DNA of 64,000 bases from positions 1-64,000 of the IMG/VR virus record IMGVR_UViG_3300028874_000014; one strand, 5' to 3'. This DNA is from a virus. A program made the translations under genes and the position numbers. Position 1 is the first letter of the stretch; each line of letters begins with the position of its first letter. Below are positions 57,290 to 64,000 of the stretch, piece by piece. Below the pieces are notes generated by a model. That model did no database searches, was not told the DNA's origin, and was given only the letters and a program-made list of their open reading frames with translations.

Positions 57290-58180
57290 ATGGATGAAAT
57301 TCTAAAGAAGCTATTAGAATCTGAACTCCTTAGCGAAGAAACTAAAGCCCAGATTCAAGAACAATTTGATGGTGCTGTAAAAGGCATGAAAGAAGAGTTA
57401 GCTTTAGAAGTACGTGCTGAGCTAGTCGAACAGTACACCAAGGACCGTGAAGCACTCGTAGAAAGTATTGATGAAAAGATTGTTTCAATGCTTAAAGAAG
57501 AATTAGACGAGTTGAAAGAAGACATTACTGCCTTCCGTGATCTTGAAGTGGAATACGCTGGAAAATTGGTAGAAGAAAAGAAATCACTAGCTGAAAAGCT
57601 TGGTGAAGAATTAGATCAAATCGTTGACAAGATCGACTCATTCTTAGAGTATCGCCTCGAAGAAGAAATGTCTGAACTTAAAGAAGATTTAGATGTAGTT
57701 AAAGAAAACCAATTTGGACGTAAAATTTTCGAATCATTTATGGGCGAATTTAACCGTTCATTTGTTGATGAAGAATCAATTTTCAAGAAGATGTCTGTTC
57801 TTGAAGACAAATTGAGTGATGCAGAATCTCGTCTTTTTGAAGCAGAACAAGCTGAAAAGAAGGCAAACCGTGTTAAGAAATTGGATGAAGTTCTAACTCC
57901 TTTAACCGGTGTGAAACGTGAACAGATGGCTATGATCCTACAAAACGTTGACACAGAAAAGCTACAAGAAGCATATAACCGTTTCGTTGGACGTATCCTC
58001 AAAGAAGCAGTTGTAACGCCTCCAGCAGCTTTAACCGAATCTACTAAGACTACTGAAACCACCGTTGTTAAAACTGGTGATATCAAACCCCTAGAAGAAG
58101 AAGTTAAACCCAAGACAGCCACTGAATCCGAAAAGGATCAAGCTAGAAACCGCATGCTTTCACTTGCCGGTGTAAAGTAA
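57290..58180 (+). CDS. Prohead scaffold protein (gp22-like)
   Basis: Start placed at ATG 57290, 7 nt after AAAAAGGAG; an upstream GTG at 57260 would run through the Shine-Dalgarno region. The 296-aa chain is almost entirely charged helix (EELALEVRAELVEQYTKDRE ... DELKEDITAFRDLEVEYAG), as expected of a core protein that templates the head and is then degraded by gp21; several LxE sites are present (for example AALTES). The C-terminus RNRMLSLAGVK repeats the RMxxLAG motif seen in the putative head-targeting tags. Confidence 0.87.
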   Translation: MDEILKKLLESELLSEETKAQIQEQFDGAVKGMKEELALEVRAELVEQYTKDREALVESIDEKIVSMLKEELDELKEDITAFRDLEVEYAGKLVEEKKSLAEKLGEELDQIVDKIDSFLEYRLEEEMSELKEDLDVVKENQFGRKIFESFMGEFNRSFVDEESIFKKMSVLEDKLSDAESRLFEAEQAEKKANRVKKLDEVLTPLTGVKREQMAMILQNVDTEKLQEAYNRFVGRILKEAVVTPPAALTESTKTTETTVVKTGDIKPLEEEVKPKTATESEKDQARNRMLSLAGVK

Positions 58181-58213
58181 ACTAATAACTTATAAAAGTT
58201 AAAGGAGTCAATT

Positions 58214-59437
58214 ATGGAACTTTTTGAAAATTGGTCAGAAACAAAGCAAGCCCTATTATCCGGCTTGCCCGAGCAAAAGAAGGCAATTCTAGCCCCATTG
58301 CTTGAAAACCAAAAGAAATATCTAATAGAAACCGCTGCTCAAGGCGTAACTGCTGCAGGCTCAATCGGTAACTTCCAGAAAATTCTTATCCCAATGATTC
58401 GCCGTATTATCCCTGGCACTATTGCGTCAGAACTAGTCGGTGTTCAGCCAATGTCTGGCCCAGTAAGCCTTGCGTACTCGCTACGCTTCTTATTCAGCCA
58501 AGCTCTATCGACTGGTAATTCATTGACCGACATCGCCGCAGGTAACGAAGTATTCGGTAACAACAGCAAGACCCGTCGTTTCTATTCGGGTGGTACTTTC
58601 GCTGATGGTTCAGGTCTTCTAGACCAACCAGATTCAGTCGCAACAGGTTTGGCAGCAACAACTTCAGAATTCGAAGCATTTGGTGGTCGTCAACTCCAAC
58701 TCGAAATCTTGAAGCAAACCGTTACAGCTGGTTCACGTAAGATCCAAGCCAAATGGTCAATCGAAGCTATGCAAGACTTGTCTTCACAGCACGGTCTAGA
58801 TCTAGAGTCAGAAATCACCGCAGCCCTTTCATCAGAAGTCGTATCAGATATTGATAACGAAATTATTACTGATTTGCAAGTTCTTGCTGGTACAGTCGAA
58901 ACATTCGACATGGCTTCAACAAACTTCACTGGTGTTCCTCACTATGTTGGTGATCGTTTCGCAGTCCTTGGTGTTCTTATTAACAAGGTTGCCAACGAAA
59001 TCGCACGTAAGACACGTCGTGGTGCAGCAAACTGGGTTGTCGTTTCACCTATCGTCGCTTCTGTTCTTCAATCAGCTTCGAAATCGGTATTCGCTCCAGC
59101 AGTTCAAGGTTCGTTCGAAGGCCCAAATAATACCAAGCTAATTGGTACATTGAATGGCGCTATCAAAGTGTACACGTACATCTATGAAGACCAAGGCACA
59201 GAACCAATCGTAATGGGTTACAAAGGTGGCAACGGTGAAATTGATACCGGCTACTTCTACTGCCCATACATCCCATTGATGTCGTCTAATGTTGTGATTG
59301 ACCCGGCAACATACAACCCACAAATCTCGCTCATGACTCGTTATGGTAAAGCGACCTTCGTGGATACAACAACATCCCTTGGAAACTCGGCCGATTATTA
59401 CGGGCGGATCAACGTGGCAAACCTTTCGTTTATTTGA
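58214..59437 (+). CDS. Major capsid protein (gp23-like)
   Basis: HK97-fold shell protein. The family signatures MIRRIIPGTIASELVGVQPM, GPVSLAYSLRF and KIQAKWSIEAMQDLSSQHGL are present, and the C-terminal part has TRYGKATFVDTTTSLGNSADYYGRINV. A protease site, LIE before Thr40, lies after an N-terminal 39-residue delta domain, corresponding to the propeptide removed on maturation. 407 aa, shorter than T4 gp23 (521), a size common in marine T4-like phages. AAAGGAG Shine-Dalgarno. Codon choice is richer in C-ending codons than in neighbours, consistent with high expression. Confidence 0.95.
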   Translation: MELFENWSETKQALLSGLPEQKKAILAPLLENQKKYLIETAAQGVTAAGSIGNFQKILIPMIRRIIPGTIASELVGVQPMSGPVSLAYSLRFLFSQALSTGNSLTDIAAGNEVFGNNSKTRRFYSGGTFADGSGLLDQPDSVATGLAATTSEFEAFGGRQLQLEILKQTVTAGSRKIQAKWSIEAMQDLSSQHGLDLESEITAALSSEVVSDIDNEIITDLQVLAGTVETFDMASTNFTGVPHYVGDRFAVLGVLINKVANEIARKTRRGAANWVVVSPIVASVLQSASKSVFAPAVQGSFEGPNNTKLIGTLNGAIKVYTYIYEDQGTEPIVMGYKGGNGEIDTGYFYCPYIPLMSSNVVIDPATYNPQISLMTRYGKATFVDTTTSLGNSADYYGRINVANLSFI

Positions 59438-59452
59438 TTTTAAGTTTTAATT

Positions 59453-59480
59453 AAAAAAGGAGACTTCGGTCTCCTTTTTT
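59453..59480 (+). terminator. Hairpin terminator with TTCG tetraloop (GGAGAC family)
   Basis: AAAAAAGGAGAC (59453-59464), TTCG, GTCTCCTTTTTT (59469-59480), right after the capsid gene. Confidence 0.93.
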
Positions 59481-59546
59481 GTATTCTAGGATATAATATT
59501 GTAAAGTTACTGAAGAAGCGAGCCAATTATTGAAGAGGTGGCAAAA

Positions 59547-59816
59547 ATGAAGATTGAAGAATTGTTTGAGTCTAAAGAACAATATGAAAAATGTATGGTA
59601 TGGAATAATGAAGAACAGGCTGCTGACGTAAAAGAAAAGGTAGAACGTCGAGATGGAGCAGATTTGATAGTTGATTGGAACGTAATGTATTTCCGCAATA
59701 AGATTGAATTTGATCATATTGACTATCATTATAGAATGAAAATATCTCCTACCGAGAGACCTAAAATTAAATTAGTGAAAGATCTTACTGATGAAGATCT
59801 TCATAAGACTGCGTAA
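59547..59816 (+). CDS. Hypothetical protein, 89 aa, possible head-targeting tag
   Basis: Start at ATG 59547 is favoured over GTG 59538 because AGAGG lies 8 nt upstream. It begins MKIEELFESKEQ, short and similar in plan to T4 targeting tags, with an L-F-E site before Ser. The remainder is a charged alpha/beta protein (ADLIVDWNVMYFRNKIEFD, MKISPTERPKIKLVKDL). Function unknown. TATAAT at 59491-59496 could serve as a -10 element. Ends before a GGAGAC terminator. Confidence 0.55.
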   Translation: MKIEELFESKEQYEKCMVWNNEEQAADVKEKVERRDGADLIVDWNVMYFRNKIEFDHIDYHYRMKISPTERPKIKLVKDLTDEDLHKTA

Positions 59817-59829
59817 ATATAACAAATAG

Positions 59830-59855
59830 AAAAAGGAGACCGAAGTCTCCTTTTT
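59830..59855. terminator. Bidirectional terminator (GGAGAC family)
   Basis: AAAAAGGAGAC (59830-59840), CGAA, GTCTCCTTTTT (59845-59855), between the 89-aa gene (+) and the 157-aa gene (-). The following GTATTCTAGGATA is identical to the sequence after the terminator at 59453. Confidence 0.9.
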
Positions 59856-59874
59856 TGTATTCTAGGATAAATCT

Positions 59875-60348
59875 TTATTTCTTAGGCTTTTCTATTATAT
59901 GTGCCAGAAATTTATTATCATACATTGATGGAGCTTTGGCAATAAGTTCATGCAATTCTTCTGGGGTGATGATTCGGTAAAATGAATCAATCTTGAAGAA
60001 ATCAAAACTGCCGAAATTATCGCCTTCTGGAACAATTGCACCCTTAGTGATCAATTCTTCTACTGTCAGTGCAGTATCAACGTTTCCGATTTGGGGATGG
60101 AGAATACCTTCTTTGGTAATAGTACAATCCCAACCACCAACTTCACCGGATTCTTTGTAAGTGACTACATAAAGTCGATTTGGGTCTATAGAAGACCAAG
60201 GGAAACTGTTGTTTCTCTTACCTTTTTCTGACCAGACAACAAGTTTAAACTTGTCGGTAAGTTTCTTTTTGACGGGTTCTGTTACTGTATACCCAGCCTC
60301 TTCAAGAACTGCTTTAGCAGTCTCGATACTGATAGATGATTTAACCAT
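59875..60348 (-). CDS. Hypothetical protein, 157 aa
   Basis: Start set at 60348 (MVKSSISIE), with GAGAGGG upstream; the longer frame to 60384 adds an unlikely leader that runs over promoter-like sequence. Alpha/beta appearance: ETAKAVLEEAGYTV, then KFKLVVWSEKGKRN, WDCTITKEGI and a C-terminal helix. Not recognised. TATAAT on the reverse strand near 60386-60391 may be its -10 box. Confidence 0.6.
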   Translation of the reverse strand: MVKSSISIETAKAVLEEAGYTVTEPVKKKLTDKFKLVVWSEKGKRNNSFPWSSIDPNRLYVVTYKESGEVGGWDCTITKEGILHPQIGNVDTALTVEELITKGAIVPEGDNFGSFDFFKIDSFYRIITPEELHELIAKAPSMYDNKFLAHIIEKPKK

Positions 60349-60398
60349 GGTAATCCCTCTCGGTATATGAGATAAACAAAGCAAATTATATCACGAGT

Positions 60399-60617
60399 TT
60401 AGTTTTTAATGTATTCTTCTTTCATGGCATTTTTGATGCGCTGAATTTTATTTTCATTGATACAGAATTGAAGTACACCGCGAACGTCTAGCCAATTTTT
60501 GATTTCCACTTTAGCTTTCACGGCTTCTACTATTTTGCCCCAACTGGTTGGTTCATCAGTGACCGTTTCCATGATGATGTTAAAAACTTTGTTTTGTGTC
60601 TTAGCATTGATGGTCAT
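60399..60617 (-). CDS. Hypothetical small protein, 72 aa
   Basis: A helical protein with a possible winged-helix plan: NKVFNIIMETVTDEPTSWGK (helix, turn), IVEAVKAKVEIKNWLDVRGV (helix), LQFCINENKIQRIKNA (wing). A DNA- or RNA-binding regulator is possible but unproven. TATAAT lies about 30 nt upstream on the reverse strand. Confidence 0.58.
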   Translation of the reverse strand: MTINAKTQNKVFNIIMETVTDEPTSWGKIVEAVKAKVEIKNWLDVRGVLQFCINENKIQRIKNAMKEEYIKN

Positions 60618-60684
60618 GATATTTCTCTTTTAAAGTTATTCACCGATGATTCATTATACTATAAAATTCAAGATATTTCTTAAA

Positions 60685-61080
60685 TTATTTAAGTTTTTTG
60701 AATTTTGGTTTTCCGTTCACTATGATCATGCCGAGGTTGTGTTTAGCCATGAATGACATATTTTTTTTGTAATTTAGAATCATTTGGCCTGGTTTGAATT
60801 TCCCATCAGTGTTAGCAACATATAATTGTTTTGGTCTAGCACCTTGTTTTAATGCTTCTCTGTAATCTCTGCCGCCTTCATCGAGTCCTACTTTATTAAT
60901 TCTTGCAGCTTGCGCTAATGAATTAATAGATGAATTGACATTGCCTCGGCCCATTTCAGCGTCAAATATTTTATGTATTGTAAATGCCGGTATAGCATTA
61001 TCTCTTGCGGATTCGCACATCAAATAATTGAAAATTTTATCATTATCAATATTTAATTGTTTTGTTGATCGTTTATTCAT
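60685..61080 (-). CDS. Hypothetical basic protein, 131 aa
   Basis: Unrecognised. The N-terminal part looks helical (DNDKIFNYLMCESARDNAI, FTIHKIFDAEMG, NVNSSINSLAQAARI), perhaps a winged-helix domain, followed by a Lys-rich C-terminus. TATAAT at about 61107-61112 (reverse strand) could be the -10 element. Confidence 0.58.
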   Translation of the reverse strand: MNKRSTKQLNIDNDKIFNYLMCESARDNAIPAFTIHKIFDAEMGRGNVNSSINSLAQAARINKVGLDEGGRDYREALKQGARPKQLYVANTDGKFKPGQMILNYKKNMSFMAKHNLGMIIVNGKPKFKKLK

Positions 61081-61165
61081 TTTTCTTATTTTATAAAAAT
61101 TGCTATTTATTATACTCTATGATATTGAGGAAATATTTGGAAACAGCAAAATTTCCAGTTAACTT

Positions 61166-61173
61166 GATAAATA
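61166..61173 (+). promoter_or_regulatory. Late-promoter-like motif (GATAAATA)
   Basis: ATAAATA core 31 nt before the protease start at 61205. Confidence 0.5.
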
Positions 61174-61204
61174 TTCCTGATAACTCATGAAGGGAATATC
61201 ATCA

Positions 61205-61951
61205 ATGAACCAAAAATATAGTTTAGTAAGAGACACACTTGATTCTCGCGATTTGAAATTTAGTGTTGCTCCGATTGAAGTCTTACCTGCTCAGGTAGAT
61301 TTACGTCCAAGGATGCCTGCCGTATATGATCAAGGACAATTAGGTAGTTGTTCTGGTAATGCAGTAGCTGCAGCATTTCAATATGATCAATTGAAGGAAA
61401 GTATTACATCATGGACTCCTTCTCGTTTATTCATTTATTATAATGAACGTCTTTTAGAAGGGACCACGAACAAAGATGATGGTGCACAACTCCGAGATGG
61501 TATTAAGGTCATTAGTACATATGGGGTATGTGATGAATCTATTTGGGTTTATGACATTGCCAAGTTTACACAAAAGCCAAGTGATGAGGCTTATTCTCAA
61601 GCTAAATTGCATACCGCTTTATTGTATCAACGAGTGGATCAAACTTTATCTGCATTGAAACACGCATTAGCTAGTAATTTTCCGGTGGTAGTTGGTATTA
61701 CATTGTTTGATGCATTTGAATCTCAGGAAGTCGCAGAATCTGGGATTGTTCCGATGCCGCATCCAACCGATAATTGTTTAGGTGGACATGCAGTAGTAGT
61801 CGTTGGCTATGACGATGCAAAGCAATTATTCACGATGCGTAATAGCTGGGGTCCAGATTGGGGTGATCAAGGATACTTCTATTTGCCATATGAATATTTA
61901 ACCAATCCACAATTTGGTATGGACTATTGGGTTGTTACTAGCGTCCAGTAA
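61205..61951 (+). CDS. Papain-family (C1A) cysteine protease
   Basis: Start at 61205 (MNQKYSLV) is preferred to ATG 61187 because AAGGGA lies 8 nt before it. Papain-like active-site elements are complete: oxyanion Gln and nucleophile in DQGQLGSCSGNAVAA, His in CLGGHAVVVVGYDD, Asn in TMRNSWGPDWGDQGYFYLPY. There is no signal peptide or long propeptide, so it should act in the cytoplasm or in the virion. Its late-type promoter suggests expression with structural genes, although its neighbours look early. Targets unknown. Confidence 0.88.
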   Translation: MNQKYSLVRDTLDSRDLKFSVAPIEVLPAQVDLRPRMPAVYDQGQLGSCSGNAVAAAFQYDQLKESITSWTPSRLFIYYNERLLEGTTNKDDGAQLRDGIKVISTYGVCDESIWVYDIAKFTQKPSDEAYSQAKLHTALLYQRVDQTLSALKHALASNFPVVVGITLFDAFESQEVAESGIVPMPHPTDNCLGGHAVVVVGYDDAKQLFTMRNSWGPDWGDQGYFYLPYEYLTNPQFGMDYWVVTSVQ

Positions 61952-62060
61952 TTTTACACATCGATAGAGGCGGCCAGGGAGCGTGCTATAGGAAAGAACG
62001 GTGTTATATCATTATAATTTTCTAAGCTTATAGGCGCCGCTATAACGTATCAGGCATAAC

Positions 62061-62091
62061 AAAAAGGAGACTCGCAATGAGTCTCCTTTTT
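62061..62091. terminator. Bidirectional terminator (GGAGAC family)
   Basis: AAAAAGGAGACTC, loop GCAAT, GAGTCTCCTTTTT between the protease (+) and the 84-aa gene (-). The preceding 61952-62060 holds no gene; it contains a TATAG/CTATA stem but nothing recognised. Confidence 0.9.
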
Positions 62092-62104
62092 TCTTTGGGA
62101 GAGG

Positions 62105-62359
62105 TCAGACTTCGTCTGTGTTCAACTTTCCCAAGAATTCGTAAACATCACCAAAGTACTCGCAATCAGCATCAATTGTCGGAACAACGTGACGGCCATT
62201 TTCCTCGGTGTAATAGACGCCATACGGAAATTTGGTTTTCAATTCGATGACTTCAGTATTGGTCAATTTCCGTGTTAACCAATACTGAATGGCTTCTGGC
62301 TCATCACCAACTTGAACTTGGTTACAATCTTCATCGATTGCCATAGAAATGATTGTCAT
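62105..62359 (-). CDS. Hypothetical acidic protein, 84 aa
   Basis: Start at 62359 (MTIISMAID) with GGAAG 6-7 nt upstream; the longer frame starts upstream of the promoter's likely transcription start. Alpha/beta plan: SMAIDEDCNQVQVGD, EAIQYWLTRKLTNTEVIELK, FPYGVYYTEENGRHVVPTID and an acidic end. Not recognised. Confidence 0.6.
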   Translation of the reverse strand: MTIISMAIDEDCNQVQVGDEPEAIQYWLTRKLTNTEVIELKTKFPYGVYYTEENGRHVVPTIDADCEYFGDVYEFLGKLNTDEV

Positions 62360-62401
62360 GTTTTTCTTCCGGTTTGTTAACTTGTTTCTTGATGATGAAC
62401 C

Positions 62402-62430
62402 ATTATACATAAAGTTTTCTGAAATGTAAA
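62402..62430 (-). promoter_or_regulatory. Sigma70-like promoter TTTACA-17-TATAAT
   Basis: Reverse strand: TTTACA (62430-62425), 17-nt spacer, TATAAT (62407-62402), 42 nt before the 84-aa gene. The best consensus host promoter in the window, indicating early expression. Confidence 0.75.
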
Positions 62431-62464
62431 CAATTTTTAAGCAAGATAGTGAAAACAGTACAAC

Positions 62465-62497
62465 AAAAAAGGAGACTCACAATGAGTCTCCTTTTTT
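62465..62497 (-). terminator. Hairpin terminator (GGAGAC family)
   Basis: AAAAAAGGAGACTC (62465-62478), ACAAT, GAGTCTCCTTTTTT (62484-62497), downstream of the 136-aa minus-strand gene. Confidence 0.9.
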
Positions 62498-62517
62498 ACC
62501 GCATTGGATCAGATTTG

Positions 62518-62928
62518 TTAGACTTTGGCCGCGTCCAACTTTTCCAGCATGGCTTCGAGTTCCGACATCGTTGCATTCGTGATGAGTGCATCTTTCTGGC
62601 CTGCCATGGCTGCCAGGATTTTTTGCTTTTGAGCGCGGATTTCCGTGGCTCGGATATTTGCATCACGTTCAGCGATCTTGATACCGATGATATGCTTCAC
62701 GATATCGAACTTCGTTTGAAGGTCGTCGCTGGGTTTGGCGGCCGGAGTAACAAACGAAACTTCTTCATTTGTTGCTTTCAATTGGCGGTGTAGGCCTTTT
62801 GCAATATCATCGAGATTCGGTTTGGCTGCTACTGTGCTGGACAGTGGGAGGTCCCACAGGTCTTCTGCTGTGATTTGGCCTTTTGGCGATTCAAAACGGA
62901 GTTTCAGGCGCGATGCGATTTCAAACAT
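62518..62928 (-). CDS. Conserved phage hypothetical protein, 136 aa
   Basis: The opening RLKLRFESPKGQITAEDLWDLPLSS, then DDIAKGLHRQLKA and FDIVKHIIGIKIAERDANIR, follows a pattern I recall from uncharacterised small proteins of several jumbo and T4-like phages. No function is known. Predicted N-terminal small fold and long C-terminal helix. AAGGAAATATC precedes the ATG. Probably co-transcribed with the gene upstream (gap 27 nt). Confidence 0.65.
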   Translation of the reverse strand: MFEIASRLKLRFESPKGQITAEDLWDLPLSSTVAAKPNLDDIAKGLHRQLKATNEEVSFVTPAAKPSDDLQTKFDIVKHIIGIKIAERDANIRATEIRAQKQKILAAMAGQKDALITNATMSELEAMLEKLDAAKV

Positions 62929-62955
62929 GGTGATATTTCCTTTTTGTGTAAAAAA

Positions 62956-63999
62956 TTAGAATACAATCTTGATTGTACGTGCGAAGCTTCCCTTGACTTT
63001 GCAGATAAGGGTATTCTTTTGTGTTGATGAGAACCCAAGGCCACTGAGTTGATTTGATGAATCATCGACCTTCATCTTGGATCCTACCATTTCAAACACT
63101 TTGCGATGGACATTCAGTTCTTCTTTCAGGAACTCGTTAAAGAATCCACGAGCTGTATCATTATTGATACATCCATCAAGCATGAAGAAGTAGTGTTTGT
63201 TACCCACTGCTTTTTCATCCCAGAAGTTCGGTGAAAGCATCATCACTTCGACCTTACTGAATTCATTGGTTTGAAGTCCCCACACTTTTTTGGAACTTGC
63301 CGATTCCGGCAGATGATGCTTAATCGTGAACTGTCCGGCTTTCAGTGTAACTTCGGCAACCGTCACCCATTCTTTGTTCTTCATTGGCTTATCGTATTCA
63401 TACTGGAATACTTGACCACCGAATTCGATTTCAGCTTTGAATCCACCTTGAGTCGGGCTGCGGAGATTCCAGTTATGAACCTTACAGATATACCGGCCTT
63501 CTGGCATTTTGCTCAGGGTCGGGAATGTGATGTTCTCGACTGGGATATAACCAACCGGTGCTTCTGGTGTGTAATCCACATCTTGAACACCGCCAGACTT
63601 ATAATGGCTTCGGTGATTCCAGCCTACTCGGTCCGAATTACCATAGGTATCATGGAATCCATTTTCTGGTAGAGTATGATTACCTGGCATAAAGACATGC
63701 AAGTCCATCAGCGAGGCATTCCGTTTATCATAGTTCCATGAATGAGTGAATCGGAATACTCCGTCGACGCGGCCACCACGCTCTTGAACTGCTTTGCGCA
63801 TATCCGAATCAGCAAGTTCACCAGAATATGACCAGCTGAATTTGTTTGGCCATTTGAATAGATCTCCGGCTGTTGGATCCGCCGGAGCAATCAGGCTCAC
63901 CAAATTACTGGCATGTTTGTTTTCAATCAAGACTTCAATTGATTCTGCTTTAGGCAGAATCTTGGCAATGAAGTCTTCGATCGAAACTTCTTCGACCTT
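62956..63999 (-). CDS. Conserved phage protein, beta-rich, 5' end outside window
   Basis: The frame is open to the window end, so the true start lies beyond base 64000. The visible 347 residues include PNKFSWSYSGELADSDMRKA, GGRVDGVFRFTHSWNYDK, SLMDLHVFMPGNHT, GNSDRVGWNHR, GGVQDVDYTPEAPVGYIPVE and a PEGRYICKVHNWNLRSPT segment, a set I associate with a conserved but uncharacterised protein of large phages. DxDLH and the Asn/His-rich loops recall metal-binding DUF2135/YfaP-like beta domains, but this is tentative. Base composition is more GC-rich than the structural genes. Confidence 0.6.
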   Translation of the reverse strand, partial: KVEEVSIEDFIAKILPKAESIEVLIENKHASNLVSLIAPADPTAGDLFKWPNKFSWSYSGELADSDMRKAVQERGGRVDGVFRFTHSWNYDKRNASLMDLHVFMPGNHTLPENGFHDTYGNSDRVGWNHRSHYKSGGVQDVDYTPEAPVGYIPVENITFPTLSKMPEGRYICKVHNWNLRSPTQGGFKAEIEFGGQVFQYEYDKPMKNKEWVTVAEVTLKAGQFTIKHHLPESASSKKVWGLQTNEFSKVEVMMLSPNFWDEKAVGNKHYFFMLDGCINNDTARGFFNEFLKEELNVHRKVFEMVGSKMKVDDSSNQLSGLGFSSTQKNTLICKVKGSFARTIKIVF

Positions 64000-64000
64000 A

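Noticed and set aside
58188-58205. TATAAAAG in AACTTATAAAAGTT before the capsid gene as a late promoter
   Set aside because: It departs from the ATAAATA core in the last bases; read-through from the scaffold promoters explains expression, so it is not listed as a feature.
1-64000. CRISPR array
   Set aside because: No regularly spaced direct repeats were seen; the short repeats found are tandem duplications or terminator stems.

Overview
The window is a 64 kb piece of a large, AT-rich, T4-like contractile-tailed phage (myovirus). Recognisable T4-type genes include primase (gp61), helicase (gp41), late sigma factor (gp55), recombination nuclease pair (gp47/gp46), baseplate genes (gp53, gp27/gp5, gp25, gp6), portal (gp20), prohead protease (gp21), scaffold (gp22) and major capsid protein (gp23). 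A two-component spanin with a lipobox points to a Gram-negative host; the host itself cannot be named from this sequence. The genome must be considerably larger, because tail sheath, tail tube, terminase and DNA polymerase are not here and both window ends cut through genes.

Layout. 0-2.3 kb (+): CobT-like VWA protein, phage SmpB, small proteins. 2.3-6.9 kb (+): secreted transglycosylase-like protein, primase, helicase and an unusual RecA-fold ATPase carrying a portal-like segment. 7-14.4 kb (+): ligase-like nucleotidyltransferase, acidic protein, RecB-like nuclease, a RimK-RimB fusion, a membrane coiled-coil protein and a 2OG-Fe(II) oxygenase. 14.4-39.3 kb (almost all -): one long late tail operon, transcribed from an NMNAT-like nucleotidyltransferase through the baseplate genes (with a kinase-like gene inside), giant wedge/adsorption proteins, and a lysis cassette (holin candidate, i-spanin, o-spanin, M23+GH108 hydrolase), ending at a PAAR tip protein. 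Two short + strand genes with their own promoters interrupt it. 39.4-46.4 kb (+): gp55, a free-standing homing endonuclease, gp47, gp46, a broken 2H-phosphoesterase and a PD-(D/E)XK nuclease. 46.4-47.07 kb: non-coding and rich in inverted repeats. 47.07-48.5 kb (-): tail chaperone gene with a probable -1 frameshift. 48.6-59.4 kb (+): tape measure, intein-split portal, protease, three small proteins that look prohead-targeted, scaffold and capsid. 59.5-64 kb: small, mostly - strand genes with sigma70-like promoters, plus a papain-like protease.

How it works together. The gp55-like factor fits an ATAAATA late promoter core (first base variable) placed upstream of most structural operons. Several of these motifs lie inside inverted repeats. 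A second promoter type (TGTACA, 17 nt, TATA[AG]T) precedes isolated + strand genes, including gp55 itself. Strong hairpin terminators, many sharing one GGAGAC/GTCTCC stem, separate the units.

Most worth following: the -1 frameshift in the gp26-like chaperone, the portal-derived segment in an ATPase, the RimK-RimB fusion, shared N-terminal tags ending in a prohead-protease site, the Acb1-like remnant, the structured intergenic region, and the kinase-like gene in the baseplate operon.
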